Positions 6,262-13,037 of a DNA stretch of 13,037 nt are shown here, piece by piece (within the stretch, counting starts at the first letter, position 1; each line of letters opens with the position of its first letter). Under the pieces are notes generated by a model that saw nothing but the letters and a program-made list of their open reading frames with translations, did not search any database and had not been told where the DNA came from. The stretch spans positions 1 to 13,037 of the forward strand of contig JAFLSH010000051.1 of the NCBI GenBank assembly GCA_022511055.1. The letters run 5' to 3'. The position numbers and the translations under genes were made by a program. This DNA comes from Prevotella sp. Lineage in GTDB: Bacteria > Bacteroidota > Bacteroidia > Bacteroidales > Bacteroidaceae.

Positions 6262-8538
6262 ATGGATGAAGAGCAAATCAAAAGTGAAGCTGCTGATGCC
6301 AAAATGATTAACGATGCCTTCCAGCACCTGCTGGACTGCTATCTCGCATCACACCACCGCAAGAAGGTAGACCTCATCACCACTGCGTTCAACTTTGCGC
6401 GGCAGGCTCATAAGGGGGTACGCCGCCTGTCAGGCGAGCCTTACATCATGCACCCCATAGCCGTGGCGCAGATTGTATGCGAGGAAATCGGGTTGGGCTC
6501 TACCAGCATCTGTGCGGCATTGCTGCACGATGTAGTGGAAGACACGGACTACACCGTGGAAGACCTGGAGAACATCTTCGGCCCGAAGATTGCACAGATT
6601 GTCGATGGGCTGACCAAGATTTCCGGCGGCATCTTCGGCGAGCAGGCATCGGCGCAGGCCGAGAACTTCAAGAAACTGCTGCTCACCATGAGTGATGACA
6701 TCAGGGTCATACTCATCAAGATTGCCGACCGGCTGCACAACATGCGCACACTGGATTCACAGCCTGCCAACAAGCAGTACAAGATTGCCGGCGAGACCCT
6801 GTACATCTATGCGCCGCTGGCCCATAGGCTCGGCCTCTACAAAGTGAAATCGGAACTGGAGAACCTCAGCTTCAAGTTTGAACACCCGGAAGAGTTCTCT
6901 AACATCGAGAGCAAGCTGACCTTGACACAGGCGCAGCGCCACGAGCTGTTCGACCAGTTCACGCAGCCCATCAGGGAAGCCCTGGACCACATGGGCATCA
7001 ACTACGAAATCAAAGAGCGCATCAAGACCCCTTACTCTATCTGGTCGAAAATGCAGAACAAGCACGTGTCATTCGAGGAAATCTACGACATCCTGGCCGT
7101 GCGTATTATCTTCACACCCCGCTCCCGTCAGGAAGAGGTCAACGAGTGCTTCAATATCTACGTGGCCATCTCCAAGATTTACAAGTCGCATCCCGACCGG
7201 CTGCGCGACTGGCTCAGCCACCCCAAGGCCAACGGCTATCAGGCGCTGCACGTCACGCTCATGTCGAGACAGGGGCGATGGATTGAGGTGCAGATACGCT
7301 CTGACCGCATGGATGAGATAGCCGAGCAAGGTTTTGCCGCGCACTGGAAGTACAAAGAGGGCGAACAGGAAGAATATACCGAAGACGAGACGGAACTCAA
7401 CAACTGGCTGCGCACCATCAAGGAGATTCTGGATGACCCGCAGCCTGATGCCATGGATTTTCTGGATGCCATCAAGCTGAATCTCTTTGCCAGTGAAATC
7501 TTTGTCTTCACGCCCAAGGGCGAAATCAAGACCATGCCGGCAGGTTGCACGGCTCTCGACTTTGCCTTCAGCATCCACACGTTCCTCGGCTCACACTGCA
7601 TCGGGGCCAAGGTCAACCATAGGCTCGTGCCGCTGAGCCACAAGCTGCAAAGTGGTGACCAGGTGGAGATTCTGACCTCGAAATCGCAGCATGTACAGCC
7701 GGCATGGATTAACTTCGTGTCGACTGCCAAGGCCAAAAGCAAGATACAGGCCATCTTGAGGCGCGAGAATCGGGAGATGCAGAAGCGGGGAGAGGAGACA
7801 CTCACGGAGTGGCTGTCGAAACACAACATCGAGTTTACGCTGGCCGTGGCCGACCAGCTGGCAGAATACCATGACCTGCGGCGGCGTGATGAGTTCTATC
7901 AGGCACTCGGCGAGAAGACCATCATACTGGGTGACAAGGATATAGACGAGCTGCAAGGCAAGAACAAAAAGAAGAAACAGGCCACTGGCATCGGCTGGCG
8001 GCGCTATGTGCCGTTTGTCAGTTCCAAGTCGGCCAAGCACGAAGAGGAGCAGCCGACCGAACTCTTCGTCGTGCCAGAGAAGTTCAACCGCAAGAAGCCG
8101 CTCTACCTCAGCGAAGAAAACATCCGCCTGTTCAAGTTTCCCAACTGCTGCCACCCCATCCCCGGCGATGATGCGTTAGGCTACATTGACAACAAGAGCC
8201 AGATTGAAATCCACAAGCGCGCCTGCCCCATTGCGGCGAAGCTGAAGTCGGGCTTTGGCAACCGCATTCTCGATGTGAAGTGGGATATGCACAAGCGGCT
8301 CTACTTCGATGCTACCATACGCATGAGCGGCATCGACCGCATCGGGCTGCTCAACGAAGTGACACAGGTCATTTCCTCACAGCTGAACGTCAACATCCAT
8401 AAAGTCAACATCACCTGCGATGATGGCATCTTCGATGGGCGCATAGAGCTACGCGTACACGACCGTGATGATGTGCGGCTCATCATGCAGAATCTCAAGC
8501 GCATTGACAACCTGAAGGAAATCAATGAAATCATGTAG
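6262..8538 (+). CDS. rel: Bifunctional (p)ppGpp synthetase/hydrolase Rel (RelA/SpoT family)
   Basis: Long RSH enzymes make (p)ppGpp from ATP and GTP or GDP and hydrolyse it, governing the stringent response. At 758 residues this is full length. The hydrolase HD domain (about 40-195) is intact: H64, HDVVED (89-94) with H89 and D90, and ADRLHNM (155-161) with D156. The synthetase (about 245-365) is also intact: R253, K256, S259 and K263 in the nucleotide-binding run, YDILAVR (275-281) with D277, GYQALH (325-330), and IEVQIRS (341-347) with E342. The RxKD charge-type motif reads RLRD (313-316), the basic type found in bifunctional enzymes rather than the acidic type of monofunctional RelA. A TGS domain (about 411-472), the zinc-finger-like CCH...C set (C629, C630, H631, C655) and a C-terminal ACT domain (about 682-758) follow. 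Both activities are expected, and this may be the only long RSH in the cell. No promoter box was seen in the 39-bp gap before it. Confidence 0.97.
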   Translation: MDEEQIKSEAADAKMINDAFQHLLDCYLASHHRKKVDLITTAFNFARQAHKGVRRLSGEPYIMHPIAVAQIVCEEIGLGSTSICAALLHDVVEDTDYTVEDLENIFGPKIAQIVDGLTKISGGIFGEQASAQAENFKKLLLTMSDDIRVILIKIADRLHNMRTLDSQPANKQYKIAGETLYIYAPLAHRLGLYKVKSELENLSFKFEHPEEFSNIESKLTLTQAQRHELFDQFTQPIREALDHMGINYEIKERIKTPYSIWSKMQNKHVSFEEIYDILAVRIIFTPRSRQEEVNECFNIYVAISKIYKSHPDRLRDWLSHPKANGYQALHVTLMSRQGRWIEVQIRSDRMDEIAEQGFAAHWKYKEGEQEEYTEDETELNNWLRTIKEILDDPQPDAMDFLDAIKLNLFASEIFVFTPKGEIKTMPAGCTALDFAFSIHTFLGSHCIGAKVNHRLVPLSHKLQSGDQVEILTSKSQHVQPAWINFVSTAKAKSKIQAILRRENREMQKRGEETLTEWLSKHNIEFTLAVADQLAEYHDLRRRDEFYQALGEKTIILGDKDIDELQGKNKKKKQATGIGWRRYVPFVSSKSAKHEEEQPTELFVVPEKFNRKKPLYLSEENIRLFKFPNCCHPIPGDDALGYIDNKSQIEIHKRACPIAAKLKSGFGNRILDVKWDMHKRLYFDATIRMSGIDRIGLLNEVTQVISSQLNVNIHKVNITCDDGIFDGRIELRVHDRDDVRLIMQNLKRIDNLKEINEIM

Positions 8539-8596
8539 AAATACCGCGAGACAAGAAAGACAACACTCATTTTCAAAACCAAACATTCCAACAAAA

Positions 8597-9568
8597 ATGA
8601 AACACTACCTGACTTACATCCTGGCACTATTCTGCCTTACTACTGCCCATGCGGCAAACTATGACAATCCTGACACACTGATTGTTGCCCGCGATGGTAC
8701 GGGCGAGTTTCGCACCGTGCAAGAAGCCATAGAGGTGTGCCGCGCCTTCATGGACTACCACAAAGTCATCTTCGTCAAGAAAGGCATCTACAAAGAGAAG
8801 CTGATTGTGCCGCAGTGGCTGCAAAACATCGAGATTCTGGGCGAAGACCGCGACCAGACCGTCATCACCTATGATGACCATGCCAACATTAAGACGGCAG
8901 AACGCCCCAACGGCATCGGCACGTTCCGCACCTACACCGTCAAGGTGGAAGCTAACGATATCACGTTCCGCAACATCACCATCGAGAACAACGCCGCACG
9001 GCTGGGGCAGGCCGTGGCGCTGCACACTGAGGGCGACCGGCTCGTGTTCGTGAACTGCCGCTTCATCGGCCACCAGGATACGGTCTACACAGGCATGCCC
9101 AACACCCGCATCTACTTCCGCGACTGTTACATCTGCGGCACTACCGACTTCATCTTTGGCCCCTCGACCGCATGGTTTGAGCAATGCACCATCCACTGCC
9201 TGAGTAACAGCTATATTACCGCCGCCAGCACCCCAAAAGATGTGCCTTACGGCTACATCTTCAACCGCTGCCGCGTAACGGTGGCCGATGGCGTTGAGAA
9301 AGAGTATCTGGGTCGCCCGTGGCGCGATTATGGCTACACACTTTTCATGAACTGCGAACTGCCCGCGCAGATTCGCCCCGAAGGCTGGCATCACTGGCAG
9401 AAGGAACGTGAACAGACTGCCCGCTACTTGGAGTATCAGAACACGGGAGCTGGTGCCAACCGTAGCCAGCGCGTGGCCTGGAGCCGCGAACTCACAAAGA
9501 AAGAGGCAGCACAGATAACGCCAGAGAACGTGTTCCGTCAAGAAACAACCTGGATTCCAAAGAACTAA
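8597..9568 (+). CDS. Secreted pectin methylesterase (CE8 pectinesterase)
   Basis: CE8 enzymes remove methyl esters from homogalacturonan, yielding methanol and pectate that lyases and GH28 enzymes can then cut. The 323-residue protein has a signal peptide (residues 1-19, TTAHA before the cleavage site) and then the single right-handed beta-helix domain. Family motifs are present: GIYKE (63-67), QAVAL (138-142) with Q138, GHQDTVY (158-164) with Q160 and acid/base D161, GTTDFIFG (181-188) with nucleophile D184, and LGRPW (238-242) with R240 and W242. All catalytic positions look intact. The start at 8597 begins the signal peptide; the frame extends to 8525, overlapping the end of rel, but that stretch is hydrophilic and precedes the signal sequence. 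The protein is periplasmic or exported. No other pectin gene, SusC/SusD pair or sigma/anti-sigma pair is in the window, so it is not in a typical polysaccharide utilisation locus here. The protease gene starts 9 bp downstream. Confidence 0.94.
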   Translation: MKHYLTYILALFCLTTAHAANYDNPDTLIVARDGTGEFRTVQEAIEVCRAFMDYHKVIFVKKGIYKEKLIVPQWLQNIEILGEDRDQTVITYDDHANIKTAERPNGIGTFRTYTVKVEANDITFRNITIENNAARLGQAVALHTEGDRLVFVNCRFIGHQDTVYTGMPNTRIYFRDCYICGTTDFIFGPSTAWFEQCTIHCLSNSYITAASTPKDVPYGYIFNRCRVTVADGVEKEYLGRPWRDYGYTLFMNCELPAQIRPEGWHHWQKEREQTARYLEYQNTGAGANRSQRVAWSRELTKKEAAQITPENVFRQETTWIPKN

Positions 9569-9577
9569 TCAATACAT

Positions 9578-12500
9578 ATGAAAAAGATTTTCGTTAACGC
9601 CCTGCTACTGGGCGCAAGTGCCTTGTACGTCAACGCACAAGAGCGGCCGCTCTGGTTGCAGCACCCCGCCATCTCGCCCGATGGGCAGACCGTTGCGTTT
9701 TCCTACAAGGGCGACCTGTTCACCGTGTCCGCCACCGGCGGCACAGCCCGCCAGCTGACCACCAATGCCGCCTATGATGCCCACCCTGTGTGGAGCCCTG
9801 ACGGCACACGGATAGCTTTCGCCTCAACTCGTGAAGGCGGCTTCGATGTCTACGTTGTCAGTCGTGAAGGGGGTGCGCCTGTGCGGCTCACGACCCATAG
9901 CGCTGATGAGAAGCCCATGGCGTGGAGCGATAATGACCATGTGCTTTACACGGCAGTCCACATGCCGACAGCCCAATCGAACATTTTCGCCCAAAACAGC
10001 TTCCATCAGGTCTATGAAGTCAGCGCCAAGGGCAATGAACGCCCGCGGCTCTTCTCCACATTCCCCATGGAGGATATCAGCATCAACGCTGATGGCGCAC
10101 TGCTCTTCCATGACAAGAAAGGCTATGAAGACCCGTTCCGCAAGCACCACCAGAGCGCCATTTGTCGCGACATCTGGCTGCTGCGGCCCAACGACTCCGG
10201 GAGTACAAGACGAGACATCTCCGGCACTTTCACAAAGCTGACCACCTTCCGCGGCGAAGACCGCACCCCGCGCTGGTCGCCCGATGGCCAGTCGTTCTAC
10301 TACCTGAGCGAGCAAGACGGCACGTTCAACGTCTGGCAGCGCAGCCTTGACGGAAGCAGCGACCGTCAGCTGACCCGCCACCAGGGCAACCCCGTGCGCT
10401 CACTGACGGTTGCCGCCAACGGCACGCTCTGCTACAACTATGATGGTGAAATCTACACTCTGCGCAACGGTCAGGAGCAGCGGCTCAACGTCAGCATCAC
10501 CACCGACCGTCAGGACCGCAGTCTGGTGCGCCAGTTGCAAACATCGGGCGCAACGGAGATTTGTCTGTCGCCAAAAGGCAAGGAGCTGGCTTTCATCATG
10601 CACGGCGATGTCTACGTGACCAGCCTCGACTACAAGACCACACGCCAGATTACCGACACCCCCGAACAGGAGCGTAGCCTCAGCTTCGCCCCTGACGGCC
10701 GGGGATTGGCTTACGGCGCTGAACGTAACGGATACTGGCAGATTTACCAGACGCGCATCGTCAACGACAACGAGAAGCAGTTTACCTATGCCACCGACCT
10801 AAAAGAAGAGCGGCTCACCACGACTGACATCACTTCATTGCAGCCTAAGTACAGCCCCGATGGCAAGGAGGTGGCCTTCTTCGAAGACCGCGGCGCACTG
10901 CGCATACTCAACTTAGCCACCCGTCAGGTGCGCACGGTGCTTGATGCCAAGTACAACTTCTCATACAGTGATGGCGACCTCTGGTTTGAGTGGAGCCCCG
11001 ACAGCCGCTGGCTGCTGGCCAGCTACATCGGCACAGGCGGCTGGAACAACAAAGACGTGGCACTCGTTGACGCCAGCGGACAGCGGCCGCCCTACAACCT
11101 GACCAACAGCGGCTACAGCGACGGCTACGCCAAGTGGGCGCTTGGCGGCAAGGGCATCATCTTCGAGAGCGACCGCGCCGGCTACCGCAGCCACGGCAGC
11201 TGGGGAGCGGAGGACGACGTGTATCTGATGTTCCTCGACCTCGATGCCTACAACCGTTTCCGCATGACCAAGGAAGAGCGCGCTCTGCTCGACGAGGCCG
11301 AGAAGGAGGCGAAGAAGGCCGAGGAAGCCAAGGGCAAGGACACTAAAAAGGGCAAGAAAGACAGCCCGAAGGAGCAGCCGGCGGCAACACCCGCGCTGGC
11401 GCTCGACACGCTCAACTGCCGCGACCGCATCGTGCGGCTGACGGTCAACTCCAGCCATCTGGGCGACTACGTGCTGAGCCCTAAGGGCGACACGCTCTAT
11501 TACCAGGCCAGCTTCGAGGGCGAGGCCGACCTCTGGAAGCACGACTTACTCGAAGACAAGACCGAGCTGGTCTTGAAGGGCGTTGGCCGCGGCGAGCTGA
11601 TAGCCGACAAGGCGTTCAAGACCCTCTACCTGAGCGGCCGCAGCATCAAGAAGATTGACCTGGCCAAGAACAAGGTGGAGACCGTAGACTTCGAGGCGCC
11701 GTTCAACTACCGCCCCTACGAGGAGCGCCAATACCTGTTCAACCACATCTGGCAGCAGGTGCAGGACAAGTTCTACGACCCGGAGATGCACGGCGTTGAC
11801 TGGCAGGCATACCGCGCAACCTACGAGAAGTTCCTGCCGCACATCAACAACAACTACGACTTCCGCGATATGCTCTCCGAGATGCTTGGCGAACTGAACG
11901 CCTCGCACACCGGCGCACGCTACTATGCCGACGGGCCGCAGCTGCGCACCTCTAACCTCGGCGTGTTTCTCGACCCGGCATACGAGGGCGACGGTCTGCG
12001 CATCGAGGAAGTCATCAAGCGCAGTCCGCTGGAGGCCAAGGGCGTAAAAGCGGGTGACATCATCGAAAAGATTGACGGTCACGCCATCGAGGCGGGCAAG
12101 GACTACAACTATCTGCTCGACGGGAAGATTGGAAAGCCCGTGCGACTGACCTTACGCGACATGCAGTCGGCAAGCCGCACCCAGTACGATGTGACCTTCC
12201 GCCCCATCAGCCAGTCGCAGCTCGAAGAGCTGCTCTACAAGCGCTGGGTAGACCGTAACCGCCACATTGTCGACAGCCTGAGCGGCGGCCGACTGGCCTA
12301 CGTTCACGTGAAAGCCATGAACAGCCCATCGTTCCGCCAAGTCTACAGCGACCTGCTCAGCGACCGCAACCGTAACCGCCAGGCCGTGATAGTAGACGAG
12401 CGCCACAACGGCGGCGGGTGGCTGCACGATGACCTCTGCACCCTGCTCTCCGGCAAGCAGTACCAGAGCTTCGTGCCCCACGGCAAGTACGTTGGCTACG

Positions 12501-12844
12501 ACCCCTACAACAAGTGGGTGAAGCCTTCGTGCGTACTCATCTGCGAAGACGACTACAGCAACGGACACGGCTTCCCTTGGGTCTATCGCGAGCTGGGCAT
12601 CGGCAAGCTGATAGGCACCCCTGTGGCCGGCACCATGACTGCCGTCTGGTGGGAGACACTAATGGACCGCTCGTTAGTGTTCGGCATACCTCAGGTTGGA
12701 TGTCTCGACATGCACGGCAAGTTCGGCGAAAACACCGAACTGTTCCCTGACATCGAGGTCTACAATACGCCCGAGGACTATATCATGGGGCGCGACCGTC
12801 AGCTGGAACGTGCCGTCGAGGAAATGCTAAAGCAGACGAAATAG
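9578..12844 (+). CDS. Secreted tricorn-like S41 serine protease with beta-propeller and PDZ domain
   Basis: Tricorn-type proteases degrade peptides and unfolded proteins; substrates are thought to pass through the propeller to a C-terminal S41 catalytic domain. The 1088-residue protein starts with a signal peptide (1-20, YVNA before Q21). PD40/TolB-like propeller blades follow, marked by SPDG-type turns at residues 33, 73, 234, 331, 371, 426, 473 and 634. A Lys/Glu-rich segment (562-606) splits the last blades. Next come the tricorn cap region (about 712-790) with ASHTG (775-779; S776 and H777 match the tricorn Ser-His pair), a PDZ domain (about 791-875), and the protease core with DDYSNGHGFP (991-1000; probable nucleophile S993) and GENTELFPDIEV (1050-1061; probable catalytic E1051). 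These assignments come from remembered motif alignment. It is likely periplasmic. It sits 9 bp behind the pectinesterase gene and ends just before a strong hairpin. Confidence 0.93.
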   Translation: MKKIFVNALLLGASALYVNAQERPLWLQHPAISPDGQTVAFSYKGDLFTVSATGGTARQLTTNAAYDAHPVWSPDGTRIAFASTREGGFDVYVVSREGGAPVRLTTHSADEKPMAWSDNDHVLYTAVHMPTAQSNIFAQNSFHQVYEVSAKGNERPRLFSTFPMEDISINADGALLFHDKKGYEDPFRKHHQSAICRDIWLLRPNDSGSTRRDISGTFTKLTTFRGEDRTPRWSPDGQSFYYLSEQDGTFNVWQRSLDGSSDRQLTRHQGNPVRSLTVAANGTLCYNYDGEIYTLRNGQEQRLNVSITTDRQDRSLVRQLQTSGATEICLSPKGKELAFIMHGDVYVTSLDYKTTRQITDTPEQERSLSFAPDGRGLAYGAERNGYWQIYQTRIVNDNEKQFTYATDLKEERLTTTDITSLQPKYSPDGKEVAFFEDRGALRILNLATRQVRTVLDAKYNFSYSDGDLWFEWSPDSRWLLASYIGTGGWNNKDVALVDASGQRPPYNLTNSGYSDGYAKWALGGKGIIFESDRAGYRSHGSWGAEDDVYLMFLDLDAYNRFRMTKEERALLDEAEKEAKKAEEAKGKDTKKGKKDSPKEQPAATPALALDTLNCRDRIVRLTVNSSHLGDYVLSPKGDTLYYQASFEGEADLWKHDLLEDKTELVLKGVGRGELIADKAFKTLYLSGRSIKKIDLAKNKVETVDFEAPFNYRPYEERQYLFNHIWQQVQDKFYDPEMHGVDWQAYRATYEKFLPHINNNYDFRDMLSEMLGELNASHTGARYYADGPQLRTSNLGVFLDPAYEGDGLRIEEVIKRSPLEAKGVKAGDIIEKIDGHAIEAGKDYNYLLDGKIGKPVRLTLRDMQSASRTQYDVTFRPISQSQLEELLYKRWVDRNRHIVDSLSGGRLAYVHVKAMNSPSFRQVYSDLLSDRNRNRQAVIVDERHNGGGWLHDDLCTLLSGKQYQSFVPHGKYVGYDPYNKWVKPSCVLICEDDYSNGHGFPWVYRELGIGKLIGTPVAGTMTAVWWETLMDRSLVFGIPQVGCLDMHGKFGENTELFPDIEVYNTPEDYIMGRDRQLERAVEEMLKQTK

Positions 12845-12873
12845 GGGGCAAACTGAATTTGAAGTTATAGTAT

Positions 12874-12918
12874 TTTGCGGGCGTTGGCAGCTAATAACAA
12901 GCTGCTAACGCCCGCAAA
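12874..12918. terminator. Strong intergenic hairpin, probable (bidirectional) terminator
   Basis: A 19-bp stem (12874-12892 with 12900-12918) has one G-U wobble and a 7-nt loop (AATAACA). Its core, GCGGGCGTT with AACGCCCGC, is very stable. It starts 29 bp after the protease stop. The flanks are A/T-only but lack a long U tract in either direction: AAATTTA follows on the plus strand. It closes the rightward run and could also serve a leftward gene from the right edge. Confidence 0.75.
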
Positions 12919-12961
12919 TTTATCAATTCACAAAAACCTGCTGCGCCTGCCACAACAATCC

Positions 12962-13037
12962 CTATTCTCCAATCTCCTTTGTGCCGTCAGCGCAGCTCAC
13001 ATACCGTATAGACATACCGCCGCTGCTCGCTGACGAC
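12962..13037 (-). CDS. Possible 3' end of a leftward gene, cut by the window edge
   Basis: On the minus strand one frame is open from the window edge to a TAG at 12962-12964 and gives about 24 residues, ending GMSIRYVSCADGTKEIGE. The composition looks protein-like, and the position beyond a symmetric hairpin suits a gene convergent with the protease. The other two minus-strand frames are closed within this stretch. The piece is too short to identify a family, and chance is a real alternative. Confidence 0.28.
   Translation of the reverse strand, partial: SSASSGGMSIRYVSCADGTKEIGE

Noticed and set aside
8627..9541. A 304-residue minus-strand open frame opposite the pectinesterase gene
   Set aside because: It lies wholly within a gene with intact CE8 motifs and shows no recognisable domain. 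The same reasoning applies to the frames at 3223-3996 opposite parB and 10961-11542 opposite the protease gene.
12300..12315. A parS-like palindrome around CACGTG, in the protease gene
   Set aside because: Only 11 of 16 positions match the parS consensus, three of the five bases on the left and two of the five on the right differ, and the bases encode a natural strand of the protease domain. I found no better match anywhere, so parS probably lies outside the window.

Overview
The window reads as chromosomal DNA from a GC-rich member of the Bacteroidota, most likely Bacteroidales and possibly Prevotellaceae. The evidence is two promoter boxes of the Bacteroidetes TAnnTTTG type, a DUF5683 protein, weak or absent Shine-Dalgarno sequences at most starts, and the run parA-parB-DUF5683-MltD-type transglycosylase-rel, which I recall as characteristic of this group. 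Genus and species cannot be fixed from what is visible. No rRNA, tRNA, CRISPR array, transposase, phage gene or plasmid backbone is seen.

Layout: 1-180 is an A/T-rich non-coding edge. 181-2195 holds two leftward genes, surE then lpxB (nucleotidase; lipid A disaccharide synthase). 2196-2319 is a compact divergent promoter region. From 2320 to 12844 seven genes run rightward with gaps of at most 58 bp: parA, parB, a DUF5683 membrane protein, a MltD-type lytic transglycosylase, a bifunctional Rel (p)ppGpp enzyme, a secreted pectin methylesterase and a large secreted tricorn-like S41 protease. A strong hairpin at 12874-12918 closes the run. The last 76 bases may be the 3' end of a leftward gene.

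Functionally the first five rightward genes are core biology: ParA and ParB segregate the chromosome, the transglycosylase trims peptidoglycan, Rel sets the alarmone level, and DUF5683 is an envelope protein of unknown role. The last two genes look like extracytoplasmic accessory functions (pectin de-esterification and protein or peptide degradation) placed behind rel. I saw no TAnnTTTG box in any gap inside the rightward run, so one long transcript or promoters inside coding sequence are both possible.

Nothing here is clearly a new defence or mobile system. The observations most worth a second look are the doubled GRGLD motif at the ParB N-terminus, the Thr/Arg/Lys tail on the transglycosylase where relatives often carry LysM repeats, the DUF5683 gene translationally coupled to parB, and the shared upstream region of the divergent promoters.
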